The notes under the pieces were generated by a model. It was not told where the DNA came from, ran no database searches, and was given only the letters and a program-made list of their open reading frames with translations. 64,000 nucleotides of DNA, taken from the NCBI GenBank assembly GCA_910574455.1, contig CAJSYZ010000002.1, positions 3,001,671 through 3,065,670 on the forward strand, given 5' to 3'. Numbering within the stretch: the stretch's first letter is position 1; every line of letters starts with the position of its first letter. This DNA is from Trichaptum fuscoviolaceum (lineage: Eukaryota > Basidiomycota > Agaricomycetes > Hymenochaetales > Trichaptaceae). Shown here piece after piece: positions 1-11,277 of this stretch. The translations under genes were made by a program, and so were the position numbers.

Positions 1-2082
1 TTGATGAGATGGCTAACGTGGGTGAACTTATGTTCCGTTGCGAGCGCTTTTTTGATGACTTAGACTATTGCAGACAATCCATGATCTGACTCAGGCATGC
101 GGGCTTACCGATGACGATGATCGGAGAAGCAGAGTATCAGTCGGGAAACACAAAGACAAGGAATCAACTTCATTACTGTCAATCTTCAAGAAATGTCAGT
201 GGTTCATTCATATCTTCTAATATCTGCTTGTTCTTATCCAACATACTTTAGCTTCCTCGACGAGTCCTCGTAGAGCTAGTTTTGCGAAAGATGTGCATGC
301 AATTGTACCTTCAACGTCTCATGACCACCAAATCGCGTTACTTCTGGACAAACTTCGTGAACAACACAAGTCACTTTCTGATTCCCTCATGTCCGCTTCG
401 ATGCTTCATAACCATCCAAAATCGCCCTTACAGAGGACCATGGAGGAAAGTGGCGTAACACCTACTATTAGGAACTCACAATTATGGCAGACTATGAGTT
501 CTCACAATCGCTCGTCAATATCTACGATTCTTAGTGGTACCGACGGCTCAGGAAGCATCTGGTATGATGCTGCTGAAGGAGATGACTGGACCGCCGAGGA
601 GTATGTACTTGAAGAAGACGAACATGGAGAAGATGCTTCGGGTGGAGAGAAAGGCTCTAGGATGGAGGCGGATAGCAGTATGGAGAAAGATAGGGAGACT
701 GAGAATGACTATGAGCTTGCGGAGGACGATACACCGGAGGAGAAACCTATTTATTCTGTTGACAGACGAACGCGATTACCGTCGCGCCCACCCGGCGATG
801 AAGGTAGCTTGTTTGCCGTGCTAAAGAAGAACGTCGGCCAGGTAGAACCTCTTTCCTTTTGATACATGCGCAGAGCAATGCTAACAGGCCTCCAGGATCT
901 TGCCAATGTGTCTTTCCCCGTGACTTTTAATGAGCCACTAACGTTATTACAACGGTCTGCAGAGGATTTAGAATATTACAACCTTCTTGACCAAGCAGCA
1001 AGCACAGCGGATTGGGTCGAGCGCATTTCTTACGTCGCGGCATTTGCTGTCTCTGGCTATGCCTGCACTAAGCATAGGTCAGGTCGTAAGGGGTTGTGAG
1101 TATATCCAAGTTAAGCTAGTGTGAAAGGCTAATTGTGGAACTTTTAGCACTCCTCTCCTTGGTGAGACCTTTGAAGACACAAGAATGCACTTTATCGCGG
1201 AGAAAGTCGTGCATAAACCTCTCGTCATTGCGTACCATGCGGAGGGTTCGGGATGGGAGCTGAGTGCTACGTCTTCCGGTAAGACGAAGTTCTGGGGTAC
1301 GTGTCCGAACCGTTCTTCCTCGCCGACAAATAACCGTCTAAATTGACGTTTCATCGTCAGGCAAGAGCTTTGAGATCATTCCTACCGGTATTACTCGCCT
1401 GAAGATTGGACATGAAGTGTTTGAATGGTAAGCTTAATAATACAAGTTTCATGCCTACCTCTGTAACTTTTGCAATAGGAACAAGCCATCTTCGTTCACT
1501 CGCAATCTCATGATGGGTACTAAATATCTTGAACACTGTGGCGAAATGACTATTACGAATGTCACAACCGGAGCTTCTTGCGTACTCGACTTCAAGGAGA
1601 CTGGCTACTGGGCATCTACACCTAACGTTGTATCTGGATCCGTGTATTCTCCGGAGGGAAACGTCGTCTCACGTCTTGAAGGCAAATGGGATGAGCAATT
1701 CTCTCAGAAGCTCGACTCAAATCATCTGAAAATCCTCTGGAGAGTGTCACCATTTCCTCGAGACTGCGCGGAGTTCTATGGATACACGTATTTCGCTATC
1801 ACTCTGAATGAAATCACGAGGGACATCCAGGGCAAGCTGCCATGCACCGATTCTCGCTTTAGACCCGACGTACGGGCGCTTGAGGAGGGCAATGTCGAGC
1901 TGGCAGAGGTGAAGAAGGCTGAGCTCGAACAGAAACAGCGCGATAGGAGACAGAATGGGCAAGAGCGTAAGCCGCGGTGGTTCAGACAAGCCGCCGAATC
2001 TGATAGCTGGGAATACGTTGGAGGATATTGGGAAGCTCGTAAGAATGGATGGAAAAACACGGATGCGCAACCACTTTGGTGA
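1..2082 (+). CDS. Oxysterol-binding protein-related protein (Osh/ORP family), 3' part
   Basis: Lipid-transfer protein of the OSBP family, expected to move sterol or another lipid against phosphoinositide at membrane contacts. The lipid-binding domain reads through exons at about 252-841, 896-1095, 1148-1296, 1361-1427 and 1479-2082, joined by GT-AG introns of 51-64 nt. Landmarks in order are [40 protein letters not shown], the EKVVHKPL version of the family fingerprint, the KYLEHCGEM stretch and a C-terminal E-x-K-x-x-LE-x-KQR helix. A coiled, acidic, serine-rich linker precedes the domain. Exons upstream of 252 are tentative: an open stretch at 3-88 and another around 110-215. The gene begins outside the window, so any PH or GOLD domain is not visible. 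Odd points are the fingerprint (second His replaced by Lys) and [10 protein letters not shown] where [10 protein letters not shown] is usual. Confidence 0.88.
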
Positions 2083-2827
2083 TCCTGATACTGTCTTTCT
2101 CACATACATTACTGAATGGCGCGTCTTATATTGGTTCACTTGGCTCGGATCCTCTCACTGAATTGCTACCGGCTTGTTGCTTAATTTGACGAAGCCCAGG
2201 ATAACATTCTTATAATCTTTCTACAGCATTTAATCCTAATACTCATCACTGTATTCTTTCCGCATCCAACGAAGTTGAATTACCTTCTCCCTCATAATTA
2301 CCCAAATTCTATCGGTCGACTTGGCTATCTCGTTCTGCAATCCTCGTGACCTTGTTAGTTTATTGCCGATCCGTCGATGCTCGACAGCACATCAACCCAT
2401 TCACCGAGGTAAGATCCTATTCGCCCTTTATAGCAGCTTACAGAACTTTCCATGCAGAACGTCAATCACTCAAAACGGCAAGGAAGATCATCTTGCATAT
2501 CTCTCGGTGCTTCTTTTGCTATACTGCTGCTTGTTGATGTGTTGCTGCGCGGTCAAGGTCCTATATCAGCCCAGACATCCCCATGGGATATCCCTCTCTA
2601 ATTATCCCGTGTCATATATTCCGGAACGAAGATGACGGAATATGATGTTATCAAAGTCTTGGATTCTGTGGCACCTCATGATGCAGAAGTTTCTTTTTTC
2701 AAGCTCTGCGGATTTATCTCGTGAACTTATCTTTTGCCTCGTCATCGACGAATTGGCAAATATAATATGTTGGTCAATGCAGGATAGCTAGGATCTTCGA
2801 AAGGCTTTCACTTTCGACTTAGACAAG
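2083..2827. other. Intergenic region before the GH3 gene
   Basis: No convincing gene is seen here; the short open frames lack splice structure or recognisable motifs. It should hold the 3' end of the OSBP transcript and the promoter of the beta-glucosidase. An AT-rich stretch lies near 2755-2770, about 60 bases before the GH3 start codon. Confidence 0.5.
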
Positions 2828-3706
2828 ATGAAGGTCGCCGCTGCCTTTGGTATTGTGGCTCTGGTGGTGTCGGCTGTGAACGCGCAACAATCTGTCTATG
2901 GCCAATGTGGTGGTATAGGATGGTCAGGTCTTCATTACCTCTTCACGTCCAGAAATCTGATATTCGATGAAGGACTGGGCAAACGACCTGTGTTTCTGGC
3001 TCGATCTGTACAGAGCTTAATGATTGTGAGTGCAACTATACAGGGCTTCCTTCTTATGCGAGTCAGATTATAATGATTTGGGATTCCAGACTACTACCAA
3101 TGTCTCCCGGGAACGTCTACCGCCTCTTCTACGACTACAATAGCCTCGACTTCTTCCTCATCCTCAACCAAAACTACGACTAGTAAATATACTTTAAGGC
3201 ATTCCTGCCCTTTATCTGACTTCGGAACTTAGCATCATCCAGTACTACAAGCACTTCAACAAGCACTACGAAGACAAGTACTTCAACGACGTCAAGCTCC
3301 ACCGCTGCGGCCAGTGAGCTTCAAAACTTAAAGACAACCACTAACGTTAACGTACCTATAAATTAGCTTCTAATGTCTCTCCGGAGTGGACAGCAGCTCT
3401 CACCAAAGTGCGTTTCTGTACGACATGCTATCTGCTTTTGTCGTACCAATGTGCTACCAATAGGCGAAAGCTGCAGTAGCAAAACTTTCCCTCTCTGATA
3501 AAGTCAATCTCGGCACTGGTGAGTTTTTTAAGAGCGGGTAAAGCGTATTGATGCTCAACACCGTTACGTTACACCTGAAGGTCTCGGATGGGAAAATGGT
3601 TAGCACTCAATTCACTCTCCCTCTTACTAGCGTTCTAATATGTATGTTGTCTAGGTCCTTGCGTTGGGAACACTCCAGCAATATCATCGATTAGTTTCCC
3701 TGGCTT
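2828..3706 (+). pseudogene. GH3 beta-glucosidase with CBM1, 5' part (cut by transposon)
   Basis: This is the 5' part of a secreted cellobiose-degrading enzyme. The ATG at 2828 opens a signal peptide ending near AVNAQQ. A family 1 cellulose-binding module follows (YGQCGGIGW, then GQTTCVSGSIC and YYYQCLPG in later exons). A Ser/Thr linker rich in STTT and SSS comes next, then the start of the GH3 catalytic domain with SPEWTAALTK, LSLSDKVNLGTG and WENGPCVGNTPAISS. The reading stops after PG at 3706, where the 31-kb element begins. The module's first intron (about 2928-2971) does not close in frame with the GT-AG sites I tried; one base is out, so an indel or an unusual splice is possible. An N-terminal CBM1 on a GH3 enzyme is known from wood-decay fungi such as Phanerochaete. 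As assembled, this allele cannot make the full enzyme unless the element is excised. Confidence 0.88.
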
Positions 3707-3739
3707 CATCAGGGAAACTTCCTTTTGCTTACGGCGACT
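3707..3739 (+). repeat. Left terminal inverted repeat of the 31-kb element
   Basis: These 33 bases start with CATCAGGGAA and pair with 34751-34784 on the opposite strand. I count about three mismatches and one single-base gap. The outer ten bases are identical. Confidence 0.85.
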
Positions 3740-6360
3740 GGCGCGTCCTGGCGCGCCCTGAAGCTTTCTTAAATGGGTCGAAGCGCTGCCACGCCTGCCT
3801 GAAGGGTTGTCTGGCTGCCTGATGGCCTTAAAACACGGCGTTTCAGGATAAAATCAGTGCAAAAGGAGGGGAATTGTACATCAGGCGGCAAGCCAGGATT
3901 AAGTGAGGTTTAAGCACCGGCATGCCAGTGGGCAGTTCAAGTGCAATGGTAAGTGCAACATAAGTGCATCAGTTTCGAAACGGAAGTTCTCCAAATTGGA
4001 TGTCATCACTCAACTTTGATGCTGTGTATCATTGCACTTACCAACTTGAATACATATTATATCTGATAAACACATGCCAGCAATATGATATTTCTAATCT
4101 TTCATAGTAAAGTAAAATGTTTGTTCTGGTGGAAGCGAGAAAACAATTTGCACTTGAAGGAGCACCGCTACTACTACTACTAGTACTAGAGTAGTACTAG
4201 CCTGAGTCATGCCTGTGTCGATTTAAGCTGTTGTGGAAATTTTGAAAAGTCAAGCCCTGAATCATAGAGAGAGACTGGAAGATGGTAGACTACTTGTAAG
4301 TGAATAAAACAGTGCTGAGGCAGGAAGTTATACATACCCTAGCATTTTTTGAACGAACCTCACACCTCTCATAACAACCGACGCTGCCACTAGTAGCGTC
4401 AGAATTCTCCGAGTCTATCGTATACTGTAGGAAACAAAGGGTCAGCTCTCAATCTGTACTGAGATAGTAAACGGCTTGAATCACCTTTGTCAATCGCGTC
4501 CTCTTCGTCCAACTCGCGCCTTCCTCCGACTCGGACTCCGCAATTAGACATAAATGCTGCTATGAAGCGCAGGATAAAGGTTATAATGTTGAGTAGCATG
4601 ACAGTTAATGATCGCGCGAGCATAGGATATTTTAGCAAAGAGATATTTTGTCCTCCTTTTATAACTTGAAGCTGTTTGAACCATTCTTCTGGATTATTCG
4701 AAAGAGCGCTCACCGCACACCGCCTGCGAGTCCGAGTCACACTGCGCAGCGCTCTGATTCTGATGGAAGAGAATAAATCCGCTTTAGTACGAAATCAAGT
4801 AAAGTTCATCTTGAAGTCGTCTTCTTGATTTCATTACTCTGAAGAAGCATTGGGAGACTTTGTTATATCTGATTTCCGAAGTTGATCCGGAAAAAAGAAC
4901 TCACAAAATTTTAAGAGATCGAGTCACAGTCATCTTGAAGCTGTCTTCATTTCTCTGAAGAAGCATTGTGAAGACTTTGTGATATTTGATTTCCGAGGAG
5001 ACGGAAAAAAGGAACTCACGAAATTTTAAGAGATCGAGTCACAGTCATTTTGAAGCTGTCTTCATTTCTCTGAAGAAACATTTAAAAACTTCGTGATACC
5101 TGATTTCCAAGGACTCGGAATCGGTAACGGAAAGAAGGAACTCACGAAATTTCAAGAGATCGAGACACATTCAAACTGTTTCAAGCCCACTCAGGCTAGC
5201 ACTCCTCCTCGTCCACCACACTTTCTATCTTCGCCTCTTGGGTCCGAGTCTGCGGCTGTCCGCCTTAAAGCACGCCTTCTTTTGAGTGACCGGGGAACCG
5301 CGGAGGGGGGTGGTGCGACAACTTTCCAATCGCCTACTAAACACTGAGTCTTTCAACGTTCGAGCTCAGGTAATTTCGTTCCTCGTCTGGGCCTGTAATT
5401 CCGAGCGATAGCGAGGTTGTGTAGTTCGCCCACGTCGCCGTAGGTTTCTTGGGCTTCCTCGAGGAAAACGGTGGAGGAAGTACAAGTTCAACAATACAGC
5501 CTGAGGTGGGTGTAAAAAGCGGTGACTCAACTTGAAGTGACACTGGCAGTCACAGGATACCTTCCTATGATTTTGGCTGTGCGCTCACTGGCACTGCCAG
5601 TGGCACCAAGGCTGCCACTGCCAGTGCAGTGGCAGCAGGCTGAGCTAAAATCTATGCTCTTGTTCACTTTTTCCTGCCTCATTTTCTCGATATTATCTCA
5701 AAAACTTATATGATATCCATACTTCTATCACTATGCAGTTCTTGAGACCTCAAATGTGATGGTAAAGTGCTTTAACACCCTTCTGTCCTTCATGAGGGGT
5801 AACGTGTGACAAATTAAGTAGTCACTGGCAGGCTGTAGCTTCAACAAGTTCGAAAACAAAGCTGCTCAGGCTGACGTTTGTCAGTGCCAGGACCAGCAGA
5901 GATGATGTCGCGTGCACTGAAATAGTACTTATGTAGTACGAAGCCTATCATCATGATGGTACATATGAGTTGTGGTTCCTTGGATTGCATTCATATTTAC
6001 TCACCTTTTCTATCCACTCTATTTCATGTTTCTCCGAGTCTTCAGGAGGTCCTTCAAGTTCTTTCTTTGCCGTTCCCCATCCTTCAAGTTGTACAGACCT
6101 CGTACATATCTATCCCTATTTCCTTTATGCCGTAAACCATCTTCATGCTTGCCTCTTCGTGCATCGTCTACAATATATATATCTCACAGTATTTGCAGAA
6201 ATGTATCTTATGATAAACCCACTACTATAGCAGTATTACTCGAACATGGTGGTAGTTCGGTACCGGAGCCTGAGGAGGGTCAGAGTCCACTGCCACTGGC
6301 AGTGGCAGCCTGAGCTTCAACTTGAACGATGGCAATGCATCATGATCCGACTTGGAGGCT
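3740..6360. other. Left arm of the element, no confident gene
   Basis: This 2.6 kb contains short repeats with CCTGAAG and TTCAAGTT words, CACTGGCA palindromes and the three-unit tandem array at 4806-5168. A minus-strand frame at 4399-4740 (113 codons) has a hydrophobic stretch (SLTVMLLNIITFILRFIAAF) and an acidic tail. It has no motif I can place and is not called as a gene. The first 150 bases are GC-rich and repeat the CCTGAAG word also found, inverted, just inside the right end, as expected of subterminal transposase-binding regions (inference). Confidence 0.5.
4806..5168 (+). repeat. Tandem array of three ~120-bp units
   Basis: Units at about 4806-4929, 4930-5044 and 5045-5168 share the order: CATCTTGAAG(C/T)-CTGTCTTCATTTCTCTGAAG, then GACTTTGTGATAT-TGATTTCCGA, then GGAACTCACGAAATTT-AAGAGATCGAGTCACA. 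The last unit is the most diverged and has an extra insertion around 5115-5130. No coding role is apparent. Confidence 0.85.
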
Positions 6361-6832
6361 GAGTCGTATGACTCCGCAACTTGAACTTTCCGTGTCCCCT
6401 TCAAGTTTAACTTCCAACGTTGTTACGCATACAATGATTCAAGACCATGATTATACAGCCTGAAGTTCAAGTGGCTTCATCTTGAAGTAATAAGCAATAA
6501 TTCCCCATAAACTTCAAATCAGGGCCCATCCGCCGAGGGAAGACGATCCTCCAACTGTCCGAGTCCAAGTCGCGAATCATGTCACTAGAACAAGTACAAG
6601 TTCAAGTTATCACTGGCTACTAGCTAGCAGTATACTTCAAGTTCACGGATGGAAACCACACTTGCAATATCATTCCCATTTCCTCAAGTCATACATGTAC
6701 TACCACATAAAGCGCACGCCAAAGGCCATCAAACACAGAGCAGGAAACAAACGTACGAATACGCAACACCATCGCATGAGAATAAGAAAAGAGCTCCACT
6801 AATTACTACTATAGGAGTTGAGAGGAGCATCG

Positions 6833-9800
6833 TTATACTTCATTGTCCGGAAGTGCATTCATGCCTAGCTTGAATTCACTTTCAGCTAGAGAAAAAGAGG
6901 TCTCAAGATCTTTCACCGTTTGCCATAGAGCGACACCATAAGTATAACCGTCGAGTACACTCTGATTATCCCTATCCCTCGCTTCGATGAGTCCGCAAGC
7001 TGAAATGGTACCAACTGCACGTCTGTGCTGATCAATGATTATGGCACCCGAATCCCCCGGTTCTGCGAACATAGCATTGTTCCTATGCCCGATATTCCCT
7101 AAACCAACCGAACCCAGTGGGATCTGTAAAGCAATATGCGTAGTCTGCTCAACGTGCCCAGGGGAAACCTGCATAGATCTGAGAACGGCAGCAACGTTGT
7201 TCCTCGCCTAACGTATGGCCAGTTTTCCAGCCCCATTTGTACACAGTTCGCTTAAACCCCACAGCGACGAGATTGTCGATGAAAGTCCATCCATAATCAT
7301 AATCTGCGTCCAATTGGTGCTCCTGGACCCGGGGAATATATTTTCTTCCGGAACATATCCCGCAATTCGGATTGGACTAAAGAAGTCCCTCCCTTTCCAG
7401 CCAAGCCTAGACAAGAGTGCTTCTCGTGGTACAGACTGAGCTGCCGACGATGGAGGAAGCCTATTAATGTCGATGACGTTATAGAAATTGTTCCAACTGA
7501 GACCTTCACCATCAGTAGAGGAAAATTCAAATTCGTTGGGGAGGCATTGGTCGTCCACCTCGATCAAGCACCAATCCGTAAGGTAGGGTGTCTTGGAGAT
7601 AGTCAAGTTACCCATTCTTCGAGGGGGAGCATTGGCCACTTTCCCAATACGATTATTAATCCACAAATGTGGCGATGACGTCTTATCAAGCCAAGATTGC
7701 TCAATGAATTGACACTTGTTTACGATATCCGCGAAAGCTTGTTGTTCAGCAGACGGCGGAAGATCAGGTGCCAGTGGCTGAGTAAACGCTGCCGCTTCTA
7801 ACTCATCGTGAAGCGCGCCAATCATTGGCACATGGGCGGCTAGAGCCTCGCGAGAGAAGAGATAAATTGGGCAATTGTCGTTTGGGTCGCTGTCAGGAAT
7901 CCGCCTCAGGTTATTTTATTTCTTTTATTTTCTTTTATTTTCTTTTACGATCACACTCCGAGTCGGATCCCCGACATGTCCGGTCCGAAACCGGACTTTC
8001 TTTAACTCCGATTCTCTTCCTTTTTGCGTAGATTACTTGCCTGTATGTTTGCAGGCCGCTAGGACAAGCGCCCTGCAAGCAATTCTCTTTTCTTTCTTTC
8101 TTCCGCCACTCCGACTCGAACCTCCGCTCTACCGATGCGGGACCCCGACTAGAGCGGGACCCCGAACTCCGACTTACGTCAGCGGTATAGGTCGGACCTA
8201 GTCGGATCAGGGTCCAGTGGCTTGGTACTGTATAGTTTTTGCCTTTGTTCATCAAAACCGCGGATCCCCCTGCGAAGCACTCCACTTTTGGCCTCTTGTA
8301 AAGTGCTTCTCAGGTGATGTGTTTATCTTTAGCTCTGATGTGTAGAATAGCTTAATTGACTTGTAAAGTGCTTCTCAGAGTGAGAACCACCGCTCATTGC
8401 GTCCGATCGTCGTCTGTGTCCGATTCAGGGTCTCGAAAGCGAAGGAACCACTCTAGGTCGTAACAGTCGCGCGGCTTATTTGTTGTATCTGCGTATGGAT
8501 CGTAGTCTCCGAATTTCGAAGGAACGTTGCCATGGCGAGTACCGAGGATGAACACCTTGAACGTCGTGTTATCGAGCTTTTGTAGGATAAAGAGCGACCC
8601 CGTTGAGAAGCCACCCTCCAGATTGCCAAGGCAAGTTCCTGTGACCATGGAGAAAGACGGTGTCATACGACTGATTGGCTTGTTGGCAGCTGCCACTGGC
8701 CTGCTTGGGAAATCCATCATGCGATCCCACAGGCGGAAATAATTATCGGCTCCCGCAGGTGCGGTGAACAGTATCTCTGTTGGGTAGGCGTAGGGTTCTG
8801 CCCCGTGAGCGCTAGCGACAAGGGGCCTGGTGCTGTTACCGTCATTATGCTCAGTGACATCCCCCGCACCTCCATTGTTCGTCGGAGCAGTGCGACGATC
8901 GGAACGTCTGGGAAGGTTGGTGAGTTCCGGATGAAAACTGAAGCCAGTGTGAACGGGAGCGGTATTGCCAACGCCAGTCTCAGCATGACCGCTAGCCAGA
9001 GTATTTGAGTCGCCGGTGCCAGTGCGCACAACAGGTGGAACACTGACAGAAGCTTTGCCCTGGCCTGAGGCGCTAATGATTTTTCGCTCCCTGAGCTCGA
9101 CCTCAACGTCGAAGATGCGCATTTCAAAGAGGAACTCTTTAACGCGTTCCGCGATGCGGCACACATCTTCAGTGCGAAGTGACGGGTCGTTGACTCCGAT
9201 CAAAACAAAAACAGGGCACACCCGACTATCTCCGTAGGCAACACGGTTGGCTTCCAGACTGTTCCACCGCAAATTCTCGGAATCGAGATACTTCATGATC
9301 TTCTTGAGCAGTTGCGGCCATACATTGGCAATCCGGTGATTTCCAACAATGCCCACATATTTACGTTTTTTGGTCGCCGTCCAATTGGGACCGGTTCGCC
9401 CGAGCAGGCGCGGTTTGCCAGGGAAGCCAAGGTAGTAACCTTTCTGCTCCTCTTCTGACACATGTGTTCGTCGTGGGAGATAAGCGTTAGGATTTTGCGC
9501 GAGAATCGTATTCACAACCGCTGAAGACAGGACGGACTTGGTTTGCTGTGACTTCAAGTCTGGTTGAAGGGATGCGAGAGGAATTGATAGTAGGAGGCTT
9601 CCCCCCTCCGAGTCTAAGGAACTCGTGACGGTGAATGACCCACGGGCAGGGCCACCGGCAATGATAAATCGTTCCCCCGAACCTTGTCCTTGCACAGGTT
9701 CGTCATCAGTAATCGCAGTTTCTGGGGCCTGTGAAACTGGTAACGGGTTAAGTACCAATCAGTTTCGCCAGTGTCAGTGAAGGGAAGGAAGGACTCACTT

Positions 9801-10056
9801 TCAGTCGGCATTGATGAAGAATGTCCTCCTGCAGCTTCTTCAACGTTAACCCCTAGGGCCTGCAAAACTAGAGATGGGTGATGCAGTAATCAGTATTGCC
9901 AGTGTCAGTGAAGGAAGGCATAGGACGCACATTGCGCACTGAAAGGTGGCGTTGTAACTCCCAGTACATCTTCGTCTTGTACTATTGGGGTAGTCAGCAA
10001 TCAGTATTGCCTGTGACAGAGATGGAGAACGCAGAACTCACATCCGCGTCGGTCAT
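6833..10056 (-). pseudogene. Trypsin-like (PA-clan) serine protease, copy 1, interrupted by solo LTR
   Basis: Cargo protease gene read on the minus strand. Three small phase-0 exons open it (10042-10056 MTDAD; 9931-9975; 9799-9852), then a long exon from 9728. The large exon carries FIIAGG, a basic region, and the likely catalytic His in LGTRHGNV. After the inserted LTR come the candidate Asp in WCLIEVDD and the nucleophile in EPGDSGAII. The frame ends at 6833. It is a PA-clan fold by the TRH...D...GDSG order; I cannot place the subfamily. Breaks relative to copy 2 are the LTR at 7891-8465, one base missing in a G run at 7331-7334, and two bases missing near 7201. It has no recognisable signal peptide. 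Its function in the element is unknown; a processing protease is possible. Confidence 0.7.
7891..8465. mobile_element. Solo LTR (575 bp) with 5-bp target duplication
   Basis: The insert begins TGTCAGGAAT and ends GTAACA, the TG...CA ends typical of LTRs. It is flanked by GTCGC on both sides (7886-7890 and 8466-8470). Copy 2 of the protease gene has a single GTCGC at the same place, so the empty site is visible directly. Inside are an AT-rich TTATTTTCTTTTATTTTC tract near the left and a 19-base word TTGTAAAGTGCTTCTCAG present twice (around 8296 and 8361). No internal retroelement genes are present, so recombination between two LTRs of a former full element is inferred. Confidence 0.85.
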
Positions 10057-10067
10057 TGTTTGCTCTA

Positions 10068-11277
10068 TTGCCATAGTATTGACGTGGCAAGCCCGGAGAA
10101 CGTAAGGCAAGTGCCATAGTAGAGATAATGTGTGTGGAAGGTAGAGGGTAGATGATCTTGGCAGTGGTCAAAAGAGATAGAGGGCACGGGGCTGTCTCTT
10201 CAAGTTATAAGTACCCTCAGGCTTCTCCAGTTTCCATCATTCACACGCCACTGGCACTGGCACTGGCCCGAGTCACTCAGGCTGCACTGCCTGAGGTTGA
10301 AGTCGTATCTGCCAGTGTTCTCCGAGGAGACGGAAAGCACGGTGTCCGTAATGGGCTGGCCTGACCTGACCTGAAGTCAAGGCAATTTTGGTTCTAGCCT
10401 CATGAGCACTGCCAGTGGCAGCCTGAGGTTAGTACTAGCGTTTTTTTATGTCCTTTCCGCAGAGAGCGCCGGTTTGCGTAGTATCGCATAGTATCGCAAT
10501 CTTCAGCTGGTTACGAGACTATTTTGGTTCGATCCCGACCTGCCAGTGACCCGGTCGGAGATCTGCCTAAGATACCTGACTTCAGCCTTGACCCACTCTG
10601 ACCCATAGGTCAAGGTCAACATAGGTCGGGTTACAGGTCGACCTGGGCCGACTCTGTTCTGACCAAAAACCCTAAGTCTGACAGCTCGCCGAAAAGGTCC
10701 TTGCTCCAGAGTGAATTGGGCTACCAAGGGGGTGACACCACTGAGGAAGGCGCAGCCTCTGACGAGGAGGGCCTCCGCTGCACGTTACACAGATTTTTCA
10801 TAGCGGGCGCGACCTCTTTTCCGGTGGCACGGCATTGGCTTCGCAATAATTCGGGTAACATTCTTGTCCGACGCAAGCAAGCAATTGGCAGCAGGAAATC
10901 TCAAGTAGCAGCGGATTATAAGCGGGCGCAACCACTTTAAGTTCGAAGATGATTCAAGAAGTTAAGACTCGGAGACGCGACACCGTGCCAGTGACTTCAA
11001 GTTCAAGAAGTTGAAGTTGAAGTTGTCACTCAGGCTGGCACTGCCAGCCTGCCAGTGAGTGCCAGTGGCGGCGGCGGCGGGCCGCCGGCCGGGGTGCTGG
11101 CACTGCAACTTGAATGCCGCCAGCCTGAGTGCATACTAGTAGTAGCAGTAGCAAGCCCTTGACCTACGGGTCAGGTCAGCGGTCGACTGGGTCAATGTGC
11201 GTCTGACCTCAGGTTGACTGTTTGAGGATAATAATCGAGTCACATTCAATCTCTTTCAAGCTACTGGCAATGCATCC
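10068..11277. repeat. Palindrome-rich spacer between protease copies
   Basis: This stretch has no gene I recognise. It is packed with GCACTGGCACTGGC, CACTGCCAGTGGCAG, CAGGCTG, CCGAGT and CTTCAAGTTCAAGAAGTTG words plus the local palindrome GGCGGCGGCGGGCCGCCGGCC near 11067-11090. The same vocabulary recurs in the other spacers of the element. Confidence 0.7.

Larger units (their letters stand above)
6361..10067. repeat. Segmental tandem duplication, copy 1
   Basis: This block is repeated at 11278-14409. The copies are near-identical by eye. The differences noted are a six-base gap near 6380, one A/G substitution near 7108, five 1-2 base indels (near 7201, 7333, 7546, 9052 and 9975), and the 575-bp LTR plus its 5-bp target duplication present only in copy 1. 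Confidence 0.9.

Noticed and set aside
4399..4740. 113-codon minus-strand frame with a hydrophobic segment, first thought to be a hAT transposase C-terminus
   Set aside because: Only a faint likeness (PEEWF, PMLARSL); the conserved dimerisation motif is absent and no neighbouring exons continue it.
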